Positions 1 through 8,482 of a DNA stretch of 64,000 nt are shown one piece after another (position 1 is the stretch's first letter; the number at the start of each line of letters is the position of its first letter). Origin of the DNA: Pseudobacteriovorax sp. Its GTDB lineage: Bacteria > Bdellovibrionota_B > Oligoflexia > Oligoflexales > Oligoflexaceae. The stretch spans positions 1 through 64,000 of the forward strand of contig JABSRP010000027.1 of assembly GCA_013215145.1 (NCBI GenBank). The letters run 5' to 3'. The notes below the pieces were generated by a model, which was given only the letters and a program-made list of their open reading frames with translations, had not been told where the DNA came from and searched no databases. The position numbers were made by a program, and so were the translations under genes.

Positions 1-27
1 CAAATTGAGCTTGCAAAGATGGCTTAA
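1..27 (+). CDS. possible 3' end of an upstream gene
   Basis: Frame 1 is open from the window edge and stops with TAA at 25-27, giving a tail QIELAKMA. It could be the C-terminus of a gene that begins outside the window. Only eight residues are visible, so no function can be given and it may be chance. Confidence 0.2.
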   Translation, partial: QIELAKMA

Positions 28-387
28 TCTATGTCAAGAGATTGGCGGGAAGTTGGGTTTCCGGGTTGGCAATACACTACAAAAAGCTCAGAAGGACGAA
101 AAAATAGACTAAAAGACTTGCATTTCGACTCTATTGTCACGAATCCACGTATCATTCCTTTGTTTTTTAAAACTAAAATGACGATCTCCGTAAACGGTTG
201 GCGTAGGCGAGAAAACTCCAACAAAAAATCTAGGCCCGAGCTTTGGGAAATGATAAAAATGCCATCCAAATCGCTTAAGCTCTAGGTTTAGGATAACTCC
301 AATCTCATTATCAGCGTGCCTTTATGGCATTGTTGAGCCTCACCTAAAGGACTGTTGAGATTGCGATAGCATAACTATTGGGGTAGC
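28..387. other. intergenic stretch, no convincing gene
   Basis: Opposed 81- and 84-codon open frames overlap here on both strands (24-269 minus, 31-285 plus). Neither has a good ribosome site, a recognisable motif or a signal peptide. I see no terminator or RNA gene. The promoter of the DUF4112 gene should lie in the right half. Confidence 0.4.
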
Positions 388-882
388 TTGTTTCTTCGAG
401 AAAATGCCTGGCTTAAGGAGACTGCCCTGACTAGCGATCAATATCCAAAACCAAAGATCGAGGGTCGATCACTGCAAATTGCTAAAACGCTCGACTATGC
501 CTTTGAGATTCCTGGCACCAAAATTCGTTTAGGTCTGGACGGCATTTTGGGGCTGATCCCCGGAATTGGAGACGCCTTTACTACGGTCCTAGCAAGTGCC
601 ATTGTTATAGACGCAGCCAATGCAGGAGTCCCTAAAGCAACGATATTACAAATGATATTTAATATCTTAGTCGACATTTTGATTGGCTCGATCCCGCTAT
701 TGGGAGATATTGGAGATTTTTTTTGGCGTGCTAATGAAAAAAATATACGGCTGTGGCAGAATGCGCATCCAGATGGCAAACGAGATACTGTTTTTCTAGT
801 TTTTGTTGCCATGTGCCTTCTCGGGCTTGTTCTTCTGTGCGTATTTGCAGTTTGGCGCTTACTAGCAAAACTATTCGCATAA
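388..882 (+). CDS. DUF4112 family membrane protein
   Basis: This is a small membrane protein of the DUF4112 family, whose function is unknown. The family core is clear: GLDGILGLIPGIGD near residue 52, a second copy-like segment IPLLGDIGDFFWRANEKN around 112-130, and a C-terminal transmembrane helix (about 136-160). The listed start is TTG at 388 (164 residues). An AAGGAG at 415-420 sits six bases before an in-frame CTG at 427, which would give a protein starting just before the conserved region, so the N-terminus is unsettled. The next gene starts 32 bases after the stop. Confidence 0.8.
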   Translation: MFLRENAWLKETALTSDQYPKPKIEGRSLQIAKTLDYAFEIPGTKIRLGLDGILGLIPGIGDAFTTVLASAIVIDAANAGVPKATILQMIFNILVDILIGSIPLLGDIGDFFWRANEKNIRLWQNAHPDGKRDTVFLVFVAMCLLGLVLLCVFAVWRLLAKLFA

Positions 883-914
883 ACCTTTTATAAGTGCCTT
901 TAGGAACGCCATCG

Positions 915-1385
915 ATGTCATCTGTTGAACCATCCTGTTTTTGCCAAAGTCAAAAACCTTTCTCATCGTGCTGTGAACCCTTTCTGAAAGGGCTAGCTCT
1001 TCCGCAAACGCCCGAGGAGTTGATGCGATCTCGTTACACAGCTTTTATCACTGGAGACCGCGACTATATTCTCAATAGTTGGCATCCAGATACCAGGCCT
1101 GAGCTCTCCGATGATGAGCCAAATACTTGGGTGGGGCTTGAAATCGTTGAAAGCAGTATAGACGGTGATGACGGTCAGGTTGAGTTTAAGGCCAAACTGA
1201 TTCACAACGATTACCTGGAAATACTCCACGAGGATAGTGATTTTGTGAGAGTTGAAGGGCGTTGGTTTTATTATTCAGGGGAGTTTTTAAATGAAAATGC
1301 TAGACCAAAAAAAATCGGTCGCAAGGAACCATGTCCCTGTGGTTCCGGTTTGCCTTATAAGTTTTGCCATGGAAAAAAAGCTTAG
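915..1385 (+). CDS. ychJ: YchJ-like SEC-C motif protein (UPF0225)
   Basis: A 156-residue protein of the YchJ/UPF0225 type. It carries an N-terminal cysteine motif (CFCQSQKPFSSCC), the family segment LMRSRYTAF, and a C-terminal SEC-C zinc-binding motif (EPCPCGSGLPYKFCHG). SEC-C motifs bind zinc and are also found at the SecA C-terminus; the cellular role of YchJ is not established. ATG at 915 is chosen because AGGAA lies 8 bases upstream; an in-frame GTG at 894 is the alternative. It follows the DUF4112 gene closely and may be cotranscribed. Confidence 0.85.
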   Translation: MSSVEPSCFCQSQKPFSSCCEPFLKGLALPQTPEELMRSRYTAFITGDRDYILNSWHPDTRPELSDDEPNTWVGLEIVESSIDGDDGQVEFKAKLIHNDYLEILHEDSDFVRVEGRWFYYSGEFLNENARPKKIGRKEPCPCGSGLPYKFCHGKKA

Positions 1386-1431
1386 ATCTTAGAGTTGGCA
1401 GTTTCATTTACCTTAATTCAGGAATCTTGAT

Positions 1432-2166
1432 ATGTCTGACCTCATCCTTAAGGAACATATTTTACTTTTCACAGACGGTGCTAGTAAAGGAAACCCGGGA
1501 CCTGGCGGTTGGGGGGCAATATTAGTCTTCCCGGAAGGCCAAATCAAAGAGTTGGGAGACGGATTTCGTCAGGTGACCAATAATCAAATGGAGCTTGCCT
1601 CTGTCATTGCAGGGTTGACGGAAATTCAAGGAATCAAGGGTGATGTTGCCGTGCTCACTGATTCAACCTATGTTATTCAAGGGATTACTCAATGGATCTT
1701 TGGCTGGCTGAGAAATGGGTGGAAGACGGCCTCGGGTAACCCTGTCAGCAACAAAGACTATTGGCAGTCTCTGCTAAACTGTGTCGAAGATCGTAAACCC
1801 TTAGGAAAGATCTCCTGGCATTATGTGAGGGGGCATACTGGAATTCCGGGGAATGAAAGGGCTGACGAAATTGGTAGCGAACTAGCATTAAATCATCATG
1901 TCGACCTCTATGCCGGTCCTTTATCTCGGTATCACGTCGCCATTCATGATATCCCAGACGACACGAGTTTACCTGAAAGAAAATCGCCGCAAAAGTCGAA
2001 GAAAAAGGCCTACAGCTACCTGAGTTATGTCGATGGACGGTTAGAGACTCATAAAACTTGGGGCGAGTGCGAGGCGCGAGTCAAGGGACGTAGTGGCGCC
2101 AAGTTTAAAAAAGCCCTCTCCGCATCAGATGAAGAGTCCATTAAAAAAAGCTGGGGACTCAGTTAG
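1432..2166 (+). CDS. rnhA: ribonuclease HI with C-terminal viroplasmin-like domain
   Basis: RNase HI cleaves the RNA strand of RNA-DNA hybrids (R-loops, Okazaki primers). The catalytic set is visible: D15 in FTDGA, E54 in NQMELAS, D77 in LTDSTY, H135 in RGHTG and D145 in NERADEIG. At 244 residues it is about 90 longer than E. coli RnhA. The extra C-terminal part (about 190-244) has the pattern of the viroplasmin/hybrid-binding domain (TWGECEARVKGRSGAKFKK). In eukaryotic and some bacterial RNase H1 that domain lies at the N-terminus. A basic, lysine-rich linker at about 180-190 joins the two. Confidence 0.93.
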   Translation: MSDLILKEHILLFTDGASKGNPGPGGWGAILVFPEGQIKELGDGFRQVTNNQMELASVIAGLTEIQGIKGDVAVLTDSTYVIQGITQWIFGWLRNGWKTASGNPVSNKDYWQSLLNCVEDRKPLGKISWHYVRGHTGIPGNERADEIGSELALNHHVDLYAGPLSRYHVAIHDIPDDTSLPERKSPQKSKKKAYSYLSYVDGRLETHKTWGECEARVKGRSGAKFKKALSASDEESIKKSWGLS

Positions 2167-2308
2167 TCAGCATCTCGACTGTGGCTTTTCGGTCACGGTT
2201 GAGCCTTGTCCGTCGTCCTATTCTCGCTATAATATCCTGTAATTACGATAGATATTTTTGGCTATCCACTTGCAAAACCTCCATCGACGATGATGTTAGG
2301 AGGTGAAT

Positions 2309-2764
2309 ATGCGTTATTTTGTTTTAGTTTTAAGTTTGATTGCTGGTGGTCAACAAGGATTGGCCCAGGGCCCTCATTTGGTCTCCGGCTCCTTAAAATT
2401 GGTAAGTCCAGATATTAGTGCAGACGGCAAAGGGCACTACGAAATTCGCGAAAATGGCATTCTTGCCATCCGTGGAAAAGCTAAGTCCTGGGTATTGGGG
2501 CGCTATAAATTTAATGAGGCCTATCAGCTGAAACCCGAACAGGTCACCTCTGCCTATTATCGCCAATTAGGGAAGCGTATCGATTTTGATAACCTAAGCC
2601 TAACCGTCACTAAGGTAGACAAAACCTCTGTTTGGTTAGCAGGGGCAACCGAAAATGGTGCTATCGAAATGCAGTTTGCGACTGGCGATGAGTTAATCGA
2701 TGTTTTGGAAATCCGCTTTAAAGGTAAGTACGTTCCCATTCGCCTTTACCTGAAAAAAGGGTAA
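2309..2764 (+). CDS. secreted hypothetical protein
   Basis: About 151 residues with a short Sec signal peptide (hydrophobic residues 4-15, likely cleavage after GLAQ or nearby). The rest is a mostly beta, soluble domain with no cysteines and no motif I recognise, so it is probably periplasmic. ATG at 2309 is preceded by a perfect AGGAGG at 2298-2303; a GTG at 2303 inside that Shine-Dalgarno is less likely. It stands alone, with gaps of over 100 bases on either side. Confidence 0.7.
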   Translation: MRYFVLVLSLIAGGQQGLAQGPHLVSGSLKLVSPDISADGKGHYEIRENGILAIRGKAKSWVLGRYKFNEAYQLKPEQVTSAYYRQLGKRIDFDNLSLTVTKVDKTSVWLAGATENGAIEMQFATGDELIDVLEIRFKGKYVPIRLYLKKG

Positions 2765-2857
2765 TACGATCTTTTGGATCGCCCAACCTCCTATCATCAC
2801 AAAGTTTTAGAAAAATAACTTGCCGCGAGGTCAAGCTTGGGTTAACAATAGTTGGAA

Positions 2858-2877
2858 AGCATAACAAACGTTATGCT
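2858..2877. promoter_or_regulatory. 20-bp inverted repeat, candidate TetR operator
   Basis: AGCATAAC-AAAC-GTTATGCT is a perfect 8-bp inverted repeat with a 4-base spacer, 24 bases upstream of the TetR gene. It overlaps a plausible -10 (CATAAC) placed 17 bases after TTGGGT. The position and symmetry suit autorepression of the tetR-alkB pair by the TetR protein; this is inferred. Confidence 0.7.
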
Positions 2878-2901
2878 GTAAGTTTTTGAGATTACAGGAC
2901 C

Positions 2902-3465
2902 ATGACCCACTCGGAAAAGAAAAAACGGATTCTTAAAGGGGCCTTCGATGTTTTTGCTAAAGAGGGGTTTCAAGCCGTCTCTATGCGAAAGCTTTCACAG
3001 GAATTGGGTGTTACCACTGGTACCCTGTATCATTACTACCGCAGCAAAGATGAGCTTTTCACCGACATAATTAAAAACCAAGCGGGTGCAGACATTGCGC
3101 AGGCTTCAGTCATGGTTTCGGGAATCTTGGAACGTCAAGAGAGATTGGAGTTGTTGGTAGGGTTTGTCGACGAAAGGTCGGAGTACTTTTCTAATTTAGT
3201 CCTAATCATTATGGATTTTGTCCGAAAAGATGAAAGCTCCATGTCTCCCGCTGAGAAAAAAATCAAAGTAGCCATTTACCAAGCTATTGAAGACTACAGT
3301 AAAGCCATTCAGGTGGTTTTAGATCTCAATAGCTACGAGTGCGCCCGAGGTATCTTTAGCTATTTTGTAGGGTCTTTATTGAATCGCTTAGTTGGTGCGC
3401 CTAGGACCAGTATTCGAGACCTGATAGATCTGATTACCAATTACGAAAAAGGAGAAACAACATGA
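2902..3465 (+). CDS. TetR family transcriptional regulator
   Basis: A 187-residue TetR repressor. The N-terminal helix-turn-helix is typical (KKKRILKGAFDVFAKEGF followed by LGVTTGTLYHYYRSKDELF, residues 7-54); the C-terminal ligand domain is not conserved enough to name a ligand. Its stop overlaps the ATG of alkB by 4 bases (ATGA), so the two are translationally coupled and it most likely controls alkane hydroxylase expression. A perfect inverted repeat lies just upstream. Confidence 0.88.
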   Translation: MTHSEKKKRILKGAFDVFAKEGFQAVSMRKLSQELGVTTGTLYHYYRSKDELFTDIIKNQAGADIAQASVMVSGILERQERLELLVGFVDERSEYFSNLVLIIMDFVRKDESSMSPAEKKIKVAIYQAIEDYSKAIQVVLDLNSYECARGIFSYFVGSLLNRLVGAPRTSIRDLIDLITNYEKGETT

Positions 3466-4517
3466 GCCCATTGCCTTACTATTTATGCCTGATGATGCCC
3501 TTGGCATTTTTCATTGGACTTTACAGTGGAGGTGTCTGGACTGCATTAGCGCCTATTCTTGGGTTTGTCTTGATTCCTCTGGCAGATTTTTTCGTCGGTC
3601 GCGATCGTGATAACCTTAGTCCCGAGCAAGAAGATCAAGTACGCAATAAGTTTTCTTATCGATTAATTACCTTGCTTTGGGTTCCTATTCAATTAGCTGT
3701 GGTGCTCGTAGGGGCTTTCGTGGTTTCAACCGCTTCATACAGTGGTCTAGAAATGTTTGGTCTCATTGTATCCGCTGGGGTAGTGACCGGTGGAATAGGT
3801 ATCACGATAGCCCACGAACTTTGTCATCGCCAAACCAAACTCGAGCAATGGGCCTCCCAGCTCGTACTGCTCGGAGCTAATTACATGCATTTTCATATCG
3901 AACATGTGGTTGGCCATCACCAGAAAGTTTCGACTCCCGAGGATCCAGCTTCGGCTCGATTTGGTCAAAGTTTATACTCATTTCTGCCTCAAACCATTAT
4001 TGGTAGTTGGCAGTCGGTGTGGGCCTTCGAAAAAAAACGAGTTCGCGTAAAAAAACTACCTGTCTGGAAAAATCGTTTGTATTGGTACCTCTTCATCCAA
4101 ACGGCATTTAGTCTATCTCTCGGATTGCTATTCACCTGGCAAGCTTTTTGGTTTCACTTAGCTCAAAGCTTCGTCGGTTTAGTTTTCTTGGAAATTGTAA
4201 ATTACATCGAGCATTACGGACTCGAGCGCAAAAAACTACCTAATGGCCGCTACGAGAAAGTCACTCCTAAACACTCCTGGAATGCCAATCACACGGTATC
4301 TAATCTACTACTGTTTAAGCTACAGCGTCACTCGGACCATCACGCAAATCCCCTCAGACGATACCAGATACTACGCGATTACCCCGAGGCGCCTCAGCTG
4401 CCCTTCGGATATCCAACCATGGTGTTAATGGCACTTGTGCCGCCCATCTGGCGTTTTGTAATGGATGAACGTGTCCTCTCTTACAATATGGCCGAGGAAG
4501 AGGCTTCAACGGCATAA
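3462..4517 (+). CDS. alkB: alkane 1-monooxygenase (AlkB), membrane diiron hydroxylase
   Basis: AlkB is an integral-membrane non-haem diiron enzyme that hydroxylates the terminal carbon of n-alkanes, using electrons from rubredoxin. All histidine boxes are present: HELCHR at about 118-123, EHVVGHH at 147-153, the family signature NYIEHYG at 247-253, and LQRHSDHH at 287-294. Hydrophobic helices occur at about 8-45, 67-115 and 205-245. At 351 residues it is somewhat shorter than typical AlkB (about 400), mainly at the N-terminus. No rubredoxin or rubredoxin reductase gene is nearby, so electron carriers must be encoded elsewhere. A homologous fatty-acid desaturase-like role is the alternative, but the HYG signature favours AlkB. 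Confidence 0.92.
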   Translation: MSPLPYYLCLMMPLAFFIGLYSGGVWTALAPILGFVLIPLADFFVGRDRDNLSPEQEDQVRNKFSYRLITLLWVPIQLAVVLVGAFVVSTASYSGLEMFGLIVSAGVVTGGIGITIAHELCHRQTKLEQWASQLVLLGANYMHFHIEHVVGHHQKVSTPEDPASARFGQSLYSFLPQTIIGSWQSVWAFEKKRVRVKKLPVWKNRLYWYLFIQTAFSLSLGLLFTWQAFWFHLAQSFVGLVFLEIVNYIEHYGLERKKLPNGRYEKVTPKHSWNANHTVSNLLLFKLQRHSDHHANPLRRYQILRDYPEAPQLPFGYPTMVLMALVPPIWRFVMDERVLSYNMAEEEASTA

Positions 4518-4595
4518 AATTCTTTTCTTCAAAGTCTTGAGAGTTTACTATGTTCCATTGAATTACGTTGGAAACACAATTTTTGAAGGATCCAT

Positions 4596-5309
4596 ATGAA
4601 ACTCTCAAAACTTATTCTATCGACCCTAATTCCAATGGGGATCGCCGGGACTGCAATAAGTCAGACCAAAGCTGCAGCTACTCCTTCTAAAAAAGGTCCA
4701 TCGAAAGAGGTGACCCATGAGGTGTCGCTCAAGATGAACGTGAACGGGAAATCAGCTGGAAATATCGTGATCGATCTCTGGGGGGAGACAGCCCCTGCAA
4801 CATCGCTAAACTTTTTAGCCATGTGTGAGGACGATGTGACTCTCGGTGGAAAGAAGAAACCATTTAAAGGTGTTAGCTTTCATCGCATTATTGCGGATTT
4901 TATGATGCAGGGTGGCGATTTTACCAATGGAAATGGCACAGGTGGCGTCAGTATATATGGGGACAAATTCAGTGACGAGAATTTTCTCCTAAAGCATACA
5001 GAATCTGGTTTATTGAGTATGGCAAATGCTGGTCCTAACACCAATGGTAGTCAATTTTTTATTACCTATAAGCCTACCGCTTGGCTCGATAATAAGCATG
5101 TTGTTTTCGGAAAGGTTCAGGGTAAAACAGATGAAAAGACCCATTTGATTCGAAAAATCGAAACCGAAACTAAGACTAATCGCAATGCCAAAATCATGGT
5201 GGAAGATTGCTCGGTTAAAATGAAGAAAAAGCTGAAGCTTCCTCCAGTCTACAAGAAAAAAATAAGTGGAGACCTGCTCAAAGCCCTGAGCAAGCATATT
5301 GATTCATAA
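4596..5309 (+). CDS. secreted cyclophilin-type peptidyl-prolyl isomerase
   Basis: A cyclophilin with a Sec signal peptide (residues 1 to about 28), therefore probably periplasmic, where it catalyses cis-trans isomerisation of prolyl bonds during protein folding. Visible core: FHRII with the catalytic arginine, [15 protein letters not shown], and [14 protein letters not shown] with the tryptophan seen in cyclosporin-sensitive cyclophilins. A basic tail of about 35 residues follows the domain. ATG at 4596 has AAGGATC upstream. It stands alone between alkB and the lipoprotein genes. Confidence 0.9.
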   Translation: MKLSKLILSTLIPMGIAGTAISQTKAAATPSKKGPSKEVTHEVSLKMNVNGKSAGNIVIDLWGETAPATSLNFLAMCEDDVTLGGKKKPFKGVSFHRIIADFMMQGGDFTNGNGTGGVSIYGDKFSDENFLLKHTESGLLSMANAGPNTNGSQFFITYKPTAWLDNKHVVFGKVQGKTDEKTHLIRKIETETKTNRNAKIMVEDCSVKMKKKLKLPPVYKKKISGDLLKALSKHIDS

Positions 5310-5517
5310 GATTTATCCCCTCCTGTGTGATGTTCGGCTCTCATGAGCCGACTGTCAAAAAATATATGCATGATCATAGAAGTTACTCTTCTAGGTGAAA
5401 ACTTAATTCATAATTACAGATACTTATGACAGCTCTGATGTTGGCCTTGGTATTGCAAAGGTATGGCATGACTTAATGGGCCAATATCCCAAGGTTGCTG
5501 ACATAAGTGGAGATGAA

Positions 5518-7065
5518 ATGAGTAAACCCAACCTCTTAATGGTTGTAGCCATGTTTGTATGGTTTGCAGCTGTTGCCTGTGAAAAAAAATCAAGAAATGT
5601 CGAAATTGAACCAAACGAACGCGATCAGGGTCTACAAACTGGTCTGTCCTGTGATCGTTACCAATTGGCAGACGGACAATCTACGACCTTGCTGACTTAT
5701 ACCGTCGATCAGGTTAACTATGGCGAACTTTGCTCGGATCACGCTAGAGAAGTCACAGTTTCCTGCGCAAATGGTAGCGTTAGCTTTCCAGAAGGAACGC
5801 CAAGTTTTTTCACTTGTAGTGAAAAGCTGCCAAAAGACTGTGGGTCGGAAAATCTGTTACACGGTGCTTCCAAAACTATTGATGTTTACATGAGTGCAAC
5901 TGTCCCTTATGGAGACACATGCGACTCGGTTAAAGCTAGGCAGACGGTTAGCTGTGAAGATGGCGCTATTACTCGCGATAACTTGGAATATACTCATCAG
6001 TCGTGTGCTGTAGAACCTGCAGCATCCTGTGAGCAGGCAGGTCTAGCCGATGGCGAGAGTAAGCTGATTGAGGATCAGTATAGTGCGGAAGAGGTGCCTT
6101 ACGGTCAAAGGTGTGAGGACATTAAAGGTACTCGTAAGATAACCTGTGTGAATGGAAATATATCTGAAGAGAATGCGCAATTTAAATACGAGAATTGTAC
6201 TCCCGAACCAGCTAAAAACTGTGGTGTAACTGAACATGGTGACGACTTCGTTGAAGAAGGGCTTTATTCGGCAGAACAGGCCAACGCGCCGCAAACCTGT
6301 GACTCGCTCAAAGGCAAAAGAGTGCGTACTTGCGATAATGGGTTACTGTTGAAAAAAGATGGAACCGAGTTCAAATTTGAAACGTGCAAGGATCAGAATC
6401 AAGCTCAGCATTGCCCGGGCGATGGCCTAGAAAATGGACAGTCTAAGTCTTACCCTGGGTTTTTACCAAAGATGTTTTTACAAGCAGGCTTTAGCTGTGA
6501 CGAAATAAAAGGTTCGGTTACGATGACCTGTGAAGAGGGAAATACCGTGATATCTTCGGGGTCGGAATATGCAGAATCTACCTGTGATGATACCGTGGAG
6601 CTTCCTGAAACCCAATTCTGGATGGTGACAGATGTCAATTGGGTTGCCCCTTGGAAAACGGCAACTCCCGATCGAGCTATGAATTCTACGGAGGCCTCTG
6701 TGGACACCCTAGCCTGTGAAGCAGAGTCGAAATCAGCGTTGAAAACCGCCTTGACAGATTCTGAACTTCGCAAGCTAATAGCAAAGGCCATAGAACTTGG
6801 AGGTACAGAAGTTTTAACCATCCTTGTAAGCGATTCTGGAACTAGTATGGCTTTGACTAAGAGACGAGATCGTGGTGCCTACTACTGGCACTGGAACCAA
6901 GATAAAAGAACGCCGTCAGTGGCTTCGAGCAACTATAAATTGGGAACATGGGTTTGGGAGTCTAGTCTCTCCAATGATGTTTGTACTCATCCGAGTGTGG
7001 ATGAAATGAAGCGATACCTTCGCTATAGCATCAAGCGTTTGGAAGGCATGCAACTACTTAAATAA
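5518..7065 (+). CDS. cysteine-repeat lipoprotein
   Basis: About 515 residues. The signal peptide ends in a lipobox-like AAVAC (residue 22 of this start), so it should be a lipoprotein. It then carries five repeats of 50-58 residues, each with four cysteines. The shape is C-x-LADG[ES]..YS...VPYG..C[DE][ED]..G.R..TC.NG.......Y..C, so paired disulfides in each module are likely. A C-terminal domain of about 150 residues with no repeats follows and has no motif I recognise. ATG at 5518 is preferred (GGAG at 5509-5512). The next gene starts 26 bases downstream and is also a lipoprotein, so the two probably form one operon. Function unknown; surface adhesion or binding is a guess. Confidence 0.8.
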   Translation: MSKPNLLMVVAMFVWFAAVACEKKSRNVEIEPNERDQGLQTGLSCDRYQLADGQSTTLLTYTVDQVNYGELCSDHAREVTVSCANGSVSFPEGTPSFFTCSEKLPKDCGSENLLHGASKTIDVYMSATVPYGDTCDSVKARQTVSCEDGAITRDNLEYTHQSCAVEPAASCEQAGLADGESKLIEDQYSAEEVPYGQRCEDIKGTRKITCVNGNISEENAQFKYENCTPEPAKNCGVTEHGDDFVEEGLYSAEQANAPQTCDSLKGKRVRTCDNGLLLKKDGTEFKFETCKDQNQAQHCPGDGLENGQSKSYPGFLPKMFLQAGFSCDEIKGSVTMTCEEGNTVISSGSEYAESTCDDTVELPETQFWMVTDVNWVAPWKTATPDRAMNSTEASVDTLACEAESKSALKTALTDSELRKLIAKAIELGGTEVLTILVSDSGTSMALTKRRDRGAYYWHWNQDKRTPSVASSNYKLGTWVWESSLSNDVCTHPSVDEMKRYLRYSIKRLEGMQLLK

Positions 7066-7091
7066 AACCCAATAAGCAAGGATACAAACTT

Positions 7092-8297
7092 ATGAAACAT
7101 ATATTACTAAGCGCGGCTGCATTTACCCTGATATTTTCAGCCTGCGAGAAAAAGCCAGAAACAGAAAATAGTGCAGTGCGAGTCACAGAAGTTAAGCATA
7201 GCAAAACGGTCAAACAACAAACCATCAATAACTGTTGGATATATTCAGCGGCCAGCTGGATGGAATCTCTCAGTGCCATCACAACGGAAGAAGAACTCAA
7301 TGTGTCTGAATCCTATTGGGCATACTGGCACTGGTATCATCAACTTGCTGTAGATCGGACAAGGTCACTTGAAGTTGGTGGAGGATGGGGCAAAGCTAAA
7401 GAAATCATCAAAGAATATGGTTGGGTCAAAGAATCCGAGTTTATAGCTGCAGAGAGTGGTGCCGTGTTGTCCGAAAGACAAGAGTGTGCTGAAGCTAAAG
7501 TTTTAGAGGAATTAAAAGAGGGTGGTAGGCTTTGGTTTGCGCCAGGTGCAGATAATTTTAAAGAGATTCGAAGTCCCGAAAAGGTGAGGGCGGTTCTCGA
7601 TGAAGCCTTCACTTGCAAAGAGGAAAATCAAAAAATCGATGGTCTTGCTGTTCAAAAGGAGCATAAAAAGTCTGCGGAAGGTACTATGTTTAAGGTTCCG
7701 GGTAAGTCTGATCTGCAGAGTCTAGCGGTAACGCTAGAAGAATGGGATTATATTCAACCTAAGGATAACTTTAATTCTAAATCCAAAAAAGCGCTACCAA
7801 CGGCCCGTGATCAACGTTATTACGATGCCCTAGAAAAAGCGATTAAACAGGCATTGAACGATGGTCAACCCGTAGTCATTGGATTCCAAATTGACTTTAA
7901 TGCTGTTGATCAGAATGGGCTGTTTAATTTAAGTACCTATGCCGCTCAAGGTGCGGGAACTAAGGGAGCTCATATGGTTGTTTTGAGTGATTATACCGTT
8001 AAAGATGCTCCAAATTATGGCACGCTACCAGAGGGAAATCTCTCTGCTGAGAAGAAGCAGGCTGCCATCGAAGGAAAGCTTGAATACCTCGTAGCAAAAA
8101 ATTCTTGGGGAAGCACCGAATCGCGAAAAGATCGACCCTGGATCAGAGATGGCTATTCGCGCATTAGCTGGGACTTCTTAACAAAGGGATTTGTTGTTGC
8201 AGAAACATCGTATGATGGTGTAACTAGCGAAGTTTATAGTCAAATATTAACTGCGGTGGTCATCCCAAAGCAATATAAAGTGATCTGGACTCCCTAG
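7092..8297 (+). CDS. papain-like (C1/bleomycin hydrolase-like) cysteine peptidase lipoprotein
   Basis: A 401-residue lipoprotein (signal ending in IFSAC at about residue 18). The rest resembles papain-fold peptidases, closest in shape to the C1B aminopeptidase C/bleomycin hydrolase type. Visible residues are a glutamine-rich QQTINNCW with the candidate nucleophile cysteine, GAHMVV with the histidine, and KNSWG with the asparagine, in the correct order. Such lipoproteins could cleave peptides at the cell surface or in the periplasm. It sits directly behind the cysteine-repeat lipoprotein and is followed by a strong terminator. Confidence 0.8.
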   Translation: MKHILLSAAAFTLIFSACEKKPETENSAVRVTEVKHSKTVKQQTINNCWIYSAASWMESLSAITTEEELNVSESYWAYWHWYHQLAVDRTRSLEVGGGWGKAKEIIKEYGWVKESEFIAAESGAVLSERQECAEAKVLEELKEGGRLWFAPGADNFKEIRSPEKVRAVLDEAFTCKEENQKIDGLAVQKEHKKSAEGTMFKVPGKSDLQSLAVTLEEWDYIQPKDNFNSKSKKALPTARDQRYYDALEKAIKQALNDGQPVVIGFQIDFNAVDQNGLFNLSTYAAQGAGTKGAHMVVLSDYTVKDAPNYGTLPEGNLSAEKKQAAIEGKLEYLVAKNSWGSTESRKDRPWIRDGYSRISWDFLTKGFVVAETSYDGVTSEVYSQILTAVVIPKQYKVIWTP

Positions 8298-8329
8298 TCT
8301 CGGTCTGTTACGTCTCAATCTTTCTTCTT

Positions 8330-8364
8330 GCCCCCCGGCGCTCGTGAAAAAGGGGGCTTCTTTT
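8330..8364 (+). terminator. rho-independent terminator
   Basis: Stem GCCCCC (8330-8335) pairs with GGGGGC (8352-8357), followed by TTCTTTTT. It closes the two-gene lipoprotein operon. Confidence 0.8.
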
Positions 8365-8482
8365 TATCATTAAAACGAAAAAATTAGTCCTCGCGATGCG
8401 AGCTCTGTAACTTTCATTTACCCCAAGCGAACTGTTGTATGAGGTTTCTGAGATTCACTAATTTTCATAGAGAGTTGCGATC

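Noticed and set aside
24..285. Opposed 81- and 84-codon open frames at the left edge
   Set aside because: No ribosome site, motif or signal peptide on either strand; each is the shadow of the other and both may be chance.
5334..5351. Hairpin TCGGCTC/GAGCCGA after the cyclophilin gene
   Set aside because: No T-run follows on either strand, so it is not a clear terminator and no other role is evident.
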